A stretch of DNA of 64,000 bases, taken from Endocalyx cinctus (lineage: Eukaryota > Ascomycota > Sordariomycetes > Amphisphaeriales > Apiosporaceae). The stretch is taken from assembly GCA_001600455.1 (NCBI GenBank), contig BCKC01000007.1, positions 1,304,019 through 1,368,018 of the forward strand, read 5' to 3'. The notes under the pieces are model-generated. The model was not told the DNA's origin. It did no database searches and was given only the letters and a program-made list of their open reading frames with translations. Made by a program: the position numbers and the translations under genes. The stretch's first letter is position 1; each line of letters starts with the position of its first letter. This document shows, one piece after another, positions 47,818 to 60,299 of this stretch.

Positions 47818-49964
47818 TGTTTTCTCTTTTCTCTTGAAATCTAATTACAGCCCCAGCGAAAATATTTGAACAACTTCGCAATGAAAATCGCGAGGTGCCT
47901 CCTCTTCCCGGAATCCGGGAAATAGTGAGAGGGGAGGGAATTAAAAAGAAAAGAAGACTTGGCGGGTGAGAATTTTCAATTGCAGAGATAAGAAACTCTT
48001 GCTTTTTTACATAGGTCGAGCGGTGGGAAAACCGGAGACTATTTATTTCATTGATCAACTGAGATGCAAATCTAGTCTAGGGTTGGGGATGAGAGGAGAG
48101 GGTGCAGGGGGGAGGGCCGAAATAATATAACGTATATTACTCGATGACACCTACTCGGCTACGAGTGCTACACGACTGCCCGAAAGCAAACCCCAAGATC
48201 CCCGAAGAGGAACCGGTACGCCGTTTGGTAGGCTGGGACGGTCGTCCTACCAGGGGCCGGTATAACAAGAACCGAAAGAATGATATGATTGTGTCTTTTT
48301 TTCTGGGTTCGTTCGCCATTTGCGGTAATGGAAAAGGTGGGAAGAGAGCTCAGTTCCCATATATTATACCCCAGCTGGTAATATTTTATCCAGTATTGTC
48401 TATTAAACTTGACTACTTCAGTACACCTACATAATGATGTAGGTGATTTTAAATACCTTCTCCTCATTTCCCCAAAAAAAAATATTCTTCCGGAGATCTT
48501 TGAAAGTGATTCTCCTCGTATTCGCTGTAATTATTCTATTCACAGGTCAAAGTTTGGTGTTTAGGCACAATCCTTCGTCGTTATTGATCACATCTGCTGG
48601 CGTAGTACGGATGAAAATAACGGCAATAACGGCAATGCCATTGTGAGATTGCTGGACTTAGGTAGTACGGGAGGTTGGCTAAGTTGTAGTGCTGTGTTCG
48701 GCGTATACAGACACTAAATATACTAACCAAGTCCGAGTATAGCGCTAAAGAAACTGGGGTAAATGCGGGGGATTTGGGGGATTGTACCCGTGGGACTCAG
48801 ATATGTAGTATACTAAAATCTGGCTAGGACTCTGAGGAAATGGGGTCGGTAAAAACTACACTACACTACATTAGGTACAGAAGTAGCTGGGTTATACTAG
48901 TAGCTTAGGTCCCCCACGCAATACTGTAAAGTGCACCATTATTCATATCTTGCTTTATTTCTCTCTTCTATTACCCTTTGTCGCTTTACAAGCAATAAGT
49001 ATTAAATTTTACCATTTGGGGGTTACGAGTAGAAAAGACAGTCGTGGACAAGAGATTAGTTATCTTCATCACAAAAGATTACGAGATATACGAAATACAC
49101 GAATCAATATCAACGGGTACGAGTGAAGTACTGTGTAAAAAGCAGTAGGTACCTATAAACCGTCTTGCGATCGAAACTTACGTAAAATCTTCCGAGGTTA
49201 TAATCATTTAGCAGCCCGCTCTTATGTAACCATGTAACAGTATGACGCCAAGCCAAGACTGTTTTCCCAAAGCATCTCTCCATTGGGAGAAGGAAAAAAA
49301 GGTATTCATTTACATTTCACAATCACTCAGGTCACTTAAAACGATAGATAATGGATAATGATGCGTTTGGTTATATTGTACAGGTTGAACGCTAAACAAA
49401 GAGAAAAAACGGAATTATAGTCAAGTATGCGTAATAGGAAAATTGTAAAGATCCCCCGAAGATATCCTTCCTTCTCATCGGTAGAACAATTCCTAAGACA
49501 CCAGAGTTAATATTTTTTTTATTATATCATATGATTTTCCCAACAATCATCCCTTTATCGTCAAGTCGTCATTGAAGAGAAATCTCTTCCAAGTATAAAA
49601 GAATTTCTCTCCCCTTTTCGTCCTTCCAGATCACCCGGCTTCGTGTGCGTGAAACAAAACGAATGCCGTGCCTGCGTGAAGGGCGATAAGATGAGAGACA
49701 GACGTTGTTTGATTATGAGAAACCAGGGTTGTGTGAATGAGTTGTGTTTTTATTAAAAACGAGTGACGAGAACGAGTGTGCGTATTATTTTGTTACCATT
49801 CCGGGAGAATGGCGGTTGTATTATAAACGAATGTGGCCGTACCGATGATGCTTCTTCATTCATTATTTGATCTCTTCTCTCTTTTCTTCCTTTTCGCGTC
49901 AGCCTTTCGAGTAAAAGCCGACGGTATTAATTAAACGATAGTGGTGATGGGGTTTATTCGTCAT
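47818..49964. other. Upstream of MFS gene, downstream of laccase; no gene seen
   Basis: About 2.1 kb without a supportable gene. It contains T-rich tracts, a GGCAAT short repeat near 48620-48640 and AT-rich stretches near 49,000-49,560. Frames are short, and those around 48,137-48,470 lack family features. Confidence 0.55.
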
Positions 49965-51910
49965 TTAGACACCGGAGTCGTCCTGGACGATGGCGTTCTT
50001 GGCCGCGTAGTCGGCCCAGGCCACGCAGGTGTCGTCGAGGCCTTGCTCGTTGAGCGTGGTCGGGATCTCGGACTCACGCTCTACGAGCTGCAGAGCGAAG
50101 CCCTGCGACGTGTGCCAGCCGATGTGGCAGTGAGCGAGCCAGACACCGGGGTTGTCGCTCTGGAAGGCGATCACGACGTAACCGCTGGCCGGGAGCATGG
50201 CCACGTCACGTCGCGCCGGGTTAACGGTGTTGAGCGAAACGCCATCAGTGTAGGTGGCACCGGCAGCCTGGGCCAGGACGAAGAAGTCGTGTCCGTGAAG
50301 GTGAATAGGGTGGTCCTGTTGATGGGATTCTCCGTTAGTTCCAATTCCTATCATCTGGTCTGAGGTGAACTTTTCAGGTAATTGGGAGAGTACTTACGAG
50401 ACCAAGCTGGGATTCGATGACAAGGTAGACCCAGTCGTTAGCTTCGTCGAGGCGGACGACGTTCTCCTCGGGGGTGAAGCTTTCGTTACCCATAACCTTC
50501 TGGAGAGCTGTTGTGTGATGAAATGTTAGTCATCGACGTCTTAGAATAGTGAAGTGCGGGAAAGGGGTTACTGACTAGGCGAGCTCCAGTCGGAGATGAA
50601 GGTGTTGTCGTTGATAGTCCACTTGAACCAGTTGTCTACAACAGAGAGACCAACATCCTTGATCTCGGTCACGGCAGCAGCTCCGACATCCAAGGCGACG
50701 ACAGGCACGAGGTTACCGCTCATAGTTTCATCGTTGCAGTCGTCGGTGACGGTCCACATGGTAGTGTTAGCGTCGGCAGCCTCGACACCCTCGTAGGTGA
50801 TAAGACCCTTGATGTTAAGAGTCATGCCGTTGGAGCTGCAAGTAAGCTGAGGAATGGAGCGCATCCAGTAGTTTCCGGGTTCCTGGTTAGCCTCGACGAT
50901 GACGTCGTATCGCTGTCCGATACCGATACCGATGGAGTCGGTCTGGTAGGGCTCGACGGGGATCAAATCGCTGGCGATGACGGTCAAGTTGTGGTTGTCG
51001 ATGGTGAACTTGAAGAAGCTGTCCATAGCACCGTTCACAAGACGCATGCGGTATTTCTTGCCGGGCTCGAACTTGATCTGAGTGCGGGCGCCGCCATCCT
51101 CGAAAACGTTGGTACCGTTGATCAAACCGTTCTCGGGAGTAGGGGGACCACCGGATGAAGCCTGAGCGTAGAGCTGGTCGGCAGTGTGGTGGAACCAATC
51201 CTGGAGGAAGACAATACCGAGATCCTCGTCATAAGGAGCAGAAGCAGGTCCGTTGATGATGATACCACCGACAACGCCGTTCCTAAATCAATAGTTAGCT
51301 ATCCGTTGGTGAGCGTGGCGAGAGAGGCTACTTACAGTGCTTGAAGGGCGAAATGGCTGTGGTACCAAGTCGATCCGTACTAAATTTCATTGTCAGCAAA
51401 GGGAAGAAGGTTTACTGGGACACGTGCACAACATACTTGAGTAGCTCTCCAGGTGTAAGTAACGGTCTCACCGGGGGCGGCGGGGCACTGAGTGATGGAA
51501 GCAACACCGTCATCGCCGTTGGTGTAGTTTTGGCGGATACCGTGCCAATGGATCGAAGTTCCGTTGTTTTGAAGTCCGTTGCGGACGTGGACGACGACGG
51601 TATCACCCCAGTCAGCCACGATCGTGGGTCCGGGGACGGTCCCGTTTACAGTCAGAACCATGCGGTCAAAGCCATCGGGAGCAAGCGTGGTGTTCACGAG
51701 GTCGAGCCAGTATTCACGAGTGACACCGGTGTCCGGTGCCTCCTCGTACCAGTTGGTGCTGAGCGAGTAGTCACCCCAGCAGTCGGGGGCAGTGGCAGAG
51801 TCGAAATCGCAACGCTTGCTGAGAGCAGCAAACTCCGGGTGAGGGGCGGCGCTCACGAGAGCGGCAGCAGAGATGGCGCAGAGGCCAGAGAGAGAGTTGG
51901 CGAAACGCAT
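49965..51910 (-). CDS. Secreted ascomycete laccase (multicopper oxidase)
   Basis: Four-copper oxidase that removes electrons from phenols or related substrates and reduces oxygen to water; extracellular, in lignin or melanin chemistry. The 561-aa model has exons 51437-51910, 51336-51379, 50576-51282, 50398-50507 and 49965-50315. The start at 51910 begins a signal peptide (MRFANSLSGLCAISAAALVSA). A Lys-Arg site at 32-33 precedes the mature CDFDSATAPDCW. All copper motifs are present: HWHG (121-124), WYHSH (163-167), HPIHLHGH (447-454) and HCHIGWH (507-513). Cys508 is the T1 ligand, and Phe518 sits at the axial position. The protein ends in DDSGV, matching the DSG-type C-terminal plug of ascomycete laccases, with no extra tail. 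Several N-glycosylation sequons occur. An in-frame upstream ATG exists but would bury the signal peptide. Confidence 0.97.
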
Positions 51911-52064
51911 ACTGGCGATGGCTATGTCGAAACCGACAAGGGAAGGAATGAAAGCGAAAGACTGTACGGTAGAGAAGACCGTGTTGGAAGGGGTAAAGAG
52001 AGTGATGAAGAGATCGGCGGTGGTTCTTCTAAAATTTTCAATCCATCGTGAGAGGATCACCGCC

Positions 52065-52072
52065 CTTATATA
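52065..52072 (-). promoter_or_regulatory. TATA box of the laccase gene
   Basis: TATATAAG on the minus strand, about 155 nt before the laccase start codon, followed by a GC-rich then pyrimidine-rich leader. Position and sequence fit a TATA-driven, inducible promoter. Confidence 0.6.
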
Positions 52073-53792
52073 CTCGATGAGGACGAGGAGTCTTCCATCA
52101 TGGGACGAAAGCACTTGCGGTCGAAGATACTGAGGGGCACATAGGGAGAACCACTGTCACGTTCGGCCCGTAGTTCGCTGACAGGAGCTCCACGACGATT
52201 GCAACCTCAGGTGGACCGTATCGTGAGGTTTGCCCAGGTCCAAGCAATGGAAACCTCATACAGGATTCAAGGCATCTTAGGCATGATGGAGGCGATGACA
52301 TTGGCATGATGGATGGAGCTAGATACGATCCTGGTGGTGTGAAGTCAGGGAGCGATGTATCCCCTTTGACAGGTCAAATCAATATTTTCAAGGATGTAAA
52401 GGAGCAAATGGACAGAAAGAGATATCAATGCGACATGAATCTGTCTCCATTCATGCCGACCGCCGTCGTCTAGATCGTGAACAGGATAAAAAAAAAAAAA
52501 AACTGCTACGCCTCTCCAGGAGCTAGCGCCGGTCAGCATCTGGTCATAACCGCCTTCCAGATCTAGGAACCTGGGGGTGATTTCGTGGTAAGAACCCTAT
52601 TGGGGGGTTACGGGCTAGTAACCGGAATGATCGATCGTACGAGATATAGCGCCTGCGGTATGAACTTTAATGTTAACCGTAGTGATAACTGTCGAATGGA
52701 AGACGAAGAACGTTGCTATAATCGGGTCAGGGTGCCCAGGTAAAGACCCCTTTCGCGCATCTCGGAACTGTGGGACCAACTATGCTTGCTTGCTACCGAT
52801 GGGTACAGTTACCAGGCTGTAATCAGGGTTTGCTAAAATTATTTCTAAGTATTAGGGTCCATGATTTTGTTAGTAGAAGCCTATAATCTCCATCGATTTC
52901 TGTCTGTTATGATGAACAATTCTAATGTAATCGATGTAGTTAAGCCACACCCAGAGGAGCCTAGGCTGATACCGGGGCTAAGAAGTGTAAGAGCTTATTG
53001 ACCCTGTAAAAATCTATGGGCGTACCTGCATGCGTCGCTCTATACTAGTATATAGGAGGACTGCCGGGGGTTATCAGGTGGGCACACGCTCGCGTCTAAG
53101 AACCGGGACAAGGGTGGGAACCCGGGTGCGTGAGACGCAACACCCTAGCCGGCAAGAACTTTTCTTTTCTATCTTCGGCTTGGCATGCTGTTTATGGGTT
53201 GGGATAACCCAAGAAGAGGAAATAATGAGAATTTTCCGGTCTCTGATTGGTCACAAAACTACAATGCGTGTATTTCTTTTCTTTTCTTTTCTACTATTCT
53301 TGGCCACTTAGCCAACCCCTCGCATATCTTTCGATGGTTGCTCATCTATTACACATCCTCTGTCTGACGCTGAACTGTGTCCAAGCGAGTCCGTGTCCAA
53401 CTCGTATTCGCCGTGAGCTGTACTTTTCTTACTCGCATATATTGTGTGCCTCACCGCAGAAAGCGATTATGGTAAGCCGTCCATCGTGCAGGAAGAGTTA
53501 TCTGCCTAGCAGAACAGCTGATTCTGATTTCTGCTTATGTGATAAATGGGTAAGGAGATTTCAGGTGAAGCAAGAAAGCGTTAAAACAAGACGTCAGGGT
53601 TAAGAGCAAGTCAAGAAATCCCATGACAAGGGTGATGGACTTTTTTTTCATTGTGCTATGTAAGCTCGATCCACTAAGACGATATGCACGTCCTCAATGA
53701 TACGAAGGAGAATAGAAATTGGCTGATAGGTTACGTGTGTTTGTATATAATGCATAATATAGACAAGGAAGGTCATTGAAATAGAGTTGCTG

Positions 53793-53808
53793 GCTCTCTC
53801 TCTCTCTC
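53793..53808. repeat. CT dinucleotide microsatellite
   Basis: About eight CT units in intergenic DNA. Confidence 0.85.
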
Positions 53809-56161
53809 GTCCTTTAGCGTGGCCTATTATCTTGACTTCCTTGCCTTATCAACTAGGATCTTCAAGGTCGATAAAGTGTCAATATAGGAGAACACGGAAA
53901 TTGGGAACGGACAGTAGTTCGCTCCCGGGATGACCTACATACTAGAAGAAAAGAAAAAGGGAATATCTATCGTACGAAAACACCCGTTCAAGAGAAACCG
54001 ATACCGTTAAACGAATGTCCCGACGCCGATTACCCACTAGTTACCCAAAACCAAGAATACAATAGGTATGGGTAACATTAAGTCAGGCGAGAGTTTAAGT
54101 GCTTCCCAATGCAACGTCGAAAAGCCCGGAAACGACGACGGGAGGATGACACATTTTTGCTTGGCCTCTCGCTTGTTTATGTCTGATTTTATTTTTACCT
54201 CTCTTCTTTTCTTCTCTCATTCATTCTTTTCTTCTTCTTCTAATCATGAATAAATTAATGTACGAAAATTAATATAGCATATATCGTTATTTTTGTCCAA
54301 TAACGATACGGACCGATACTTTGAGGCTCAAGCAACCAGTGCTTTGGAATGTAAATCTAACATGAGTGAATCCTTGTATTTTTCCTTTGAAGATCCACAA
54401 AACCCTGAGAGAATCCTGTTACCGCTACAAAACGGGCAAGGGGATGTGCTGCTAGCATAAATTTATGGAGATATGGTATATAAATTTATATTTATATATA
54501 TATATATTTACCTGGTATATATATGTACGTACTGCGAATAAATATCAGGGGAATAAAAAATGTAACATCTCGGGATCCTCGTCGCTGTGGAGACATCAGT
54601 TGCACCACGTTTTCTGGTGTAAAGTCAGGTACCCTACGGAGAGGATCTCTCACTACGGAATAATTACATATTGTTATGTACTTAGTAGGTTTACAAGGGG
54701 ATCGGTCCGGCCGGTACGTGTACATAGTACCTATATGTTCGGATATTTTCTTAAGGGACGCGCAAGCCTCACCTCAAATGGGTAAATAGACCCATTCTTG
54801 TATGTACTGCACGAGCCTTCGATAATCTATCTATCGCGTATTTTTTTTATTCTCGACAAATATCGAGGATTGTTGATATCGATTGTTAGGTAGTATTGAG
54901 TAGTCACTTATTATCGTAACCTGCAGGATAGCGAGGCGCGTTATCACATAAACAGAGCGACAAAAAAGCGAGAGAAGATGATCATGAATGTAACTCTATT
55001 TTGGTCCACCAAAATGTTTAAAGTTATTTATTTATTTTTTTCTCTTAAGAAAAGTAGAATAGTGTAAAACGATTAAATAAATATTAACCCTGTTAATGTT
55101 TATTTTTATCCCATACCTTAGGCGCATATGTATATTACATACAACACCAATGTATATATCTATATGCATGATTTATTGACGAGGATATTAAGAATGAAAA
55201 GAAATGTTGATCAGCCACTGCTCTGTGCTTTTCATTGTCGGTGATCGTAATAGTTCTTGCGGCGCGCACGTGGCGTAGAGACACCCGTGGACAAGCTTTT
55301 TGTCCCCCTCGTCCCCCTCTTCCCCCTTTTCTTCCTTCGAGGAAAAAAAAAAAGGAAAAAAGGGATAAAAGCCTAGAAAGAGTTGGCTCATCCTAGGGCA
55401 TCATCGCCAACATCTCTTTAGGATTAGTCTAAGGAAAATTGAAACTGAGATAGGTCAAAGCATGATAACTCAAGCCGTAAGATACGACGAACTCGCCGAA
55501 ACTCCTATCTCAATTACGTGTCTCTCTTCACTTTTCAGGTAACTTAGACAATAACTTGGTTTTACTTTCTTGACATTCTCTTGTCACTCAGTCATTTCCC
55601 CCTTCTTTATAATCTGGACTTCAATTATAAAACAAAAAAGCTTGTAATAACGAATACCTTACTGAAAGTAGATGGGATGACGTGTGTTTGACAAGGTAAA
55701 CTGCACGTGGACTTCAAGGTTGTAACGAAGTCCACGGGTATTGCCCCCACTTCAGTGAACTTCGACCTTTCTTTTCTTCCTTCTCTCATTTAAATTTTGT
55801 TATTGATAATCAATCCATTGCATAAAAAGGGTCATAGCAAAAGTTCTACATAGTACGTTGACTACTTTGTATGTACATATGAGGAAAAGAATCGATCAAT
55901 ATCAAACGAGGTTGCATCCGTAGCGGGATCCAACCCCCGGGAAACTCGTCAGCTCTTTTGACCCGCTTCTTATTTATTGTCTTAGCGAATTCTTAAAAAT
56001 CAAAAAATCAATCAAACATCAAAACTATTTTCAACTACTTATCATTATCAAAATATTCCTTCCCCTCTTCTGGGAAAACACTTTTGAAGCCGTTAAGCGG
56101 CCGAGGGTGCATACATGACAATCTCCGAGTAGAGAATGTACACATTACACTACGCATGGGT

Positions 56162-56187
56162 CACACACACACACTCACACACACATA
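56162..56187. repeat. CA dinucleotide microsatellite
   Basis: Imperfect CA run of about 13 units with one CT interruption, intergenic. Confidence 0.85.
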
Positions 56188-59100
56188 TCGTTAGAGGGAC
56201 CTCGCATGGCAGGCAAAATTATGGACAAAAGGCAACGTAAACGCTGCACTTGATCCTTCATTCAAATGCATATGATTGGTCTCTCCTTACCCCCCTCTAT
56301 CTAGTGACCAGAGTCCAAAACTTGCGAAGGCGCCAGCCTCGTAACAACCAATCTCCTTTCTCGCACAGCGAAATTCACATTTATGTGTAAGCCAACAAAC
56401 AGAAGCGCATACCAAAAAAAAAAAACTCGATGAGCCAACTTTGATATTAATATCACACCCATACCCTTGCTTTAGAGAACTATTGAATTTATGCAGTCGG
56501 TAACCATTCTTGCCACGCTCTTAATTTATTTTCTTGGGTGTTTAGAGGTTCCAAGTACTCGCATCCTCGCATACTTCGACCAAGATTGGAGTGTTCCGAG
56601 GACGAACAGGAAACAAAAAATAATAATTAAAGAACAGAGGGAGGGAATGATGCGTGCGCGCATGTACTGCACGTCAAGCGCCTCATGTAGCTCACATTAC
56701 GCAACCATCACTACCACTTTACGACATTGTGGCTAATACTAAGCCAAGTCGTCTTTATTATTTTCGGATCGAAAAGTAGCAACGCAACCGATTCGTCCGC
56801 TACCAAAGAGATATCTCGAGAGCTGACTGACCCATCGATCCTGCAGACCGCTGACAGTAATTCTGTCCTCGGCGCTTAGTATGACATAAGAGCGGAATAC
56901 CTCGTCAGGTTGACGCGTTCAATCTTTTTCAACTACTAAATATTAAATAAAGAGAGAGAGGAAGAGGGACGGAGGGTGAGTGCTGACGACGTGCATCACA
57001 AGGTAGGATACATATTCACGAACTGCGGTACGAGCTGGAATTCATTGCCCTTCGGTTGAAAATTCTTACATTACGAATAAGAGTATGAGCCTCCATTCAA
57101 TTTATTACCAAATACCGAACTTTGGTACCTTAGCGACGCGTTCCTCAAATAACTTTCCTAGTTAATTTGATCCCGCGTGTTACTGTACGATATATTCATC
57201 AGATCTCTTGGCCCTTCCCTTCATGCTACGTTTCAGCCGTAAACCGTATTTTAAGAAAGAAAGAAAGAAAGGGTAAAAAAAAAACAATACTGGTAGGGCT
57301 TCAGATATTAATTTTGCTGGGCATCCGTCACCTCCGACGAGTCAAAGAGAGGAGTTAAATCAAAGTCCGAACCTTCGTATGCGAAGTTGCATTCTGCTTA
57401 CGATATATCCCCACTGACAAGCTATACTACGCACACATCGTAGCTCTCCCCTCATTGCTAGCAGCGGGCATAAGCAACCTGCAGTTGATCAACAAGACCG
57501 TAAATCGCTCCAGAAGAGGGTAGTAGGCCAAGATAGCTCGGGAATTTAAATCAGTAAATAATAATGGTACGCGGTAAGAAGAATGTGACACCCTCGCCGG
57601 ATAAGCGGTAAGTTGATCCAGCCTTCGATACCCCATGTTGTATTACTGAGTATTCGTAAGAAGGTAAGAATAGCAGCAAAAAAACGACCACAGCTAGAGT
57701 AAGACAATATCGTACATCGTGTAACGGATGCACATGGCTTCAAATGATAACCGCCAAGGAACACCTGTTCGGTCCTATTTTGTTTTTCTTTACTCTTCCC
57801 TGTCGAAGCCTCTTCTGCAGCCTCCATATGAGCCGTCGACTGCAGGAATAGACGAAAAAAAAAGTGGCAAAACGAGATGAAGAGAAAACGATATTTCCGT
57901 ACTTCCCGTCGTCTTCGTCGCGCAAACGACATCGGCTGCGGTTTCTTATCTTAGTCGAGACGGCCAATCGTAATGTGGGCGTACAAACGAGAGAAGGCAT
58001 CCGGATATACCAGAATCTCCCTTCCTCTGGTATATACCAATACGCATGCATGCACGTATCCCAGCGCATGCGGGATGAAATTGAAAAAGTGACTGCGCCT
58101 AGCATATCGCCGTTCCCTTCATCTCGTACCACACCCCCCTTTCCGTTTTTTTTCTTGTCCTCTCTTACCTTCGTCGGGCGCGCAGGACTTACCGCCAAAA
58201 TCAGATGTTGTACCTGACGATCTGACCTTCTAGAATGCCTTGACGAAAGTTCTCTCGGTTCCTTTCCGGATTGACTCATTTTTACCAAAAAATGTCGCCC
58301 CACCCTTCCTTCTGAGAATAGTGCCAGGAAAGATGCTATTCGAGCTTTGTTTCCTTTCACACCACTTCGTCAACGGAGCTAACTACCAAATCATGTTGGC
58401 TTTGATCAATTAGAGTGATTCTTACCGCATCGGAGTTTGACAGATGACCAGATTCATGAACCTCTCGCGTGCAGATATCAGAAAAAAGTTTTGTGACCGC
58501 TCTTCTTACCTCGGAAATAGGCCTTTCATTGGCCTCAGTTCGTTTGCTATCAATTGGTCAAACTTAACTTCGTGGCTGATAATTAATGATTCTTGTCATA
58601 TCTCACAAGATTATCAAACCTCTTTGTCAGCTTGAGGTGGCATCGCGTTTTTTTCCATATCTCACCACAATGCACTAAAAAAAAAGGTAAAAAGAACATT
58701 ATCACAAAGTTGATTATAGGAGTTATCTGTAGAATCTCTTGCACCACGATACCTATAAAAACAGCGGCATTTCATCCGGCGGTAAAACCGGCGATCGATC
58801 GATTTGTATGACTCTCCATGGTCAACGAGCCCGAAATCCTTCAATCCCCAAGGACGCTAGTGAAGAGATACGACGTAGAACATGACGATCGCCAAACAAG
58901 ATTCAGATTCAAGCTGACCTTTCTGTTGCCGCCCAGATAGAATGCTGAGTATGACAGGATCAAGATAAGTCGTGCGTCTTTGTTTTTAGTCTGCCTGCCT
59001 GCCAACACAGAATAAGGATTATGTAGCGATTCATATTCATAAGCAATAGTCAATACATACACCGAAAAAAAAAGGTAACAATGGGGGCGTTCATGGTAAA

Positions 59101-59195
59101 TGGGATGCCATCTTATCATTAGGGTATCTCTATAGTGCAACAAATAATGCTCCACCCTACAAGGATTTGTTTTTTTTTAATACAATGATTATGAA

Positions 59196-60299
59196 TCATG
59201 AGGTATACACAGCTTGTGCGTCTGACAAGAGCTTCGTCCTCGTAGACTCGCTCCGTCCTCGCTCGAGCGCGCGTTCGAGCTCTTCGCCCAAAAGAACATT
59301 GATTTCTTTCAATCTTTGCTTAGCTTCCCTCCCACCCTTGGGATGAATTAGTTCTTTGAAAAACCCGACCTTATCTTTTAACGCTATCTTCTCTTCCTCG
59401 AGAGAACTAACGAGCTGGCTACTAGGGCCATCCATGCATATGTGATACATGCGGCAATAAGCCAACCATTCCGTGGTGCAGTCAATCGCCTCCCCTTTGA
59501 AAAGCCAGGGCCACAGGTGCTCCCACACGCGACCGGTAATGTAGTTAGACCACTCCGTCTGAACGAGCCAGTCCATGTTCCGCTGATACTGGGAGCGCGG
59601 GTGTCGGCGGACGGCGTCGCGCGTGACGGCGAACTGGGAGCAGCAAGGACCCCCCAAGATAACGGGGACCTCTTCGACGTCGCCGAAGTTCTGGAGGAAG
59701 GCGGCCCGCATGTAAGTCTCCTCCTTCTTCCGGGGATCCTGGCGTTCGGGGGGCGTGGTGGTGTCGATCCAGCCGGGGCAGGCGCCCTCCCAGCTGACGC
59801 GCAGGTTGAAGTATTGGCTCCGCAGGACCTCCTGCAGGTCGAGGTGCGAGAGGGCGAAGGTCATGGACCGGTTCAGCATGTCGTCGACGTGCCACGACGT
59901 CTCGTCCGCGTGGATGAGGATGGAGATGTCGGGCAGCTTGTCGTAGAAGTCGCGCATGTACGTGTGGTAGATCAGGGCCTCGTGGCCCTTCTTGGCCACG
60001 GGCGGGTGGAAGGGCGTGTTCAGGTTGTCGCTCACATATCGGACGACGTTTAGGTTAGGGATGGTGACGTTCTGGATCCAGGAGAGGTCGTCGTGGAGTA
60101 AGGAGGCGACTACGAGATTCACCGTGGGGTGGACGCCATCGGGTGCTAGGACGGGGTTGATTTGCTGGAAAGAACTATGGCGGAGAACCGCTAGCCGCTG
60201 ACCTGTCTCATAATTCCTGTAGAGGTAAAACAAGGCCGGAACAAAAACGAGGATCGGTAAAATCAGCCTCCGCCAAAAGGCAGCCCTTCGAAAGATCAT
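59196..60299 (-). CDS. DUF3431-family type II membrane protein
   Basis: Single-exon protein of 367 aa. A short basic N-terminus is followed by one membrane anchor at about residues 10-28 (RLILPILVFVPALFYLY), so the body probably faces the Golgi/ER lumen or outside. The rest fits the fungal DUF3431 family: VVASLLHDDLSWI (63-75), KKGHEALIYHTYMRDFYDKL (103-122), PDISILIHADETSWHVDD (123-140), NLRVSWEGACPGW (165-177), GPCCSQFAVTRDAVRRHP (217-234) and RVWEHLWPWLF (257-267). The layout recalls glycosyltransferase-like lumenal enzymes, and the family is often near them, but activity is not established. The C-terminus adds a charged helical tail with Lys/Glu repeats. The middle of the gene is much richer in G and C than its flanks. 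Confidence 0.9.
   Translation of the reverse strand: MIFRRAAFWRRLILPILVFVPALFYLYRNYETGQRLAVLRHSSFQQINPVLAPDGVHPTVNLVVASLLHDDLSWIQNVTIPNLNVVRYVSDNLNTPFHPPVAKKGHEALIYHTYMRDFYDKLPDISILIHADETSWHVDDMLNRSMTFALSHLDLQEVLRSQYFNLRVSWEGACPGWIDTTTPPERQDPRKKEETYMRAAFLQNFGDVEEVPVILGGPCCSQFAVTRDAVRRHPRSQYQRNMDWLVQTEWSNYITGRVWEHLWPWLFKGEAIDCTTEWLAYCRMYHICMDGPSSQLVSSLEEEKIALKDKVGFFKELIHPKGGREAKQRLKEINVLLGEELERALERGRSESTRTKLLSDAQAVYTS

Larger units (their letters stand above)
52073..59195. other. Long gene-poor region (7.1 kb)
   Basis: No gene could be supported. It contains TC and CA microsatellites (near 53793 and 56163), several A/T homopolymers and a GAAA-type run near 57255. The largest frames are overlapping 206- and 128-codon ones on the minus strand at 57546-58360. 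They are rich in Arg/Lys and Phe runs from homopolymer DNA, show no domain and are not called. Confidence 0.5.

Noticed and set aside
51341..52051. 236-codon plus-strand frame
   Set aside because: Antisense to laccase exon 1, which has complete copper motifs and a signal peptide.
53040..53150. Arg/Gly/Thr-rich repeat-like plus-strand frame
   Set aside because: Imperfect, very short and without a start context; no sign of a real gene or of a tRNA-like fold.
57546..58360. 128- and 206-codon minus-strand frames
   Set aside because: Overlapping, basic and Phe-rich, no domain; they look like chance open frames in spacer DNA.
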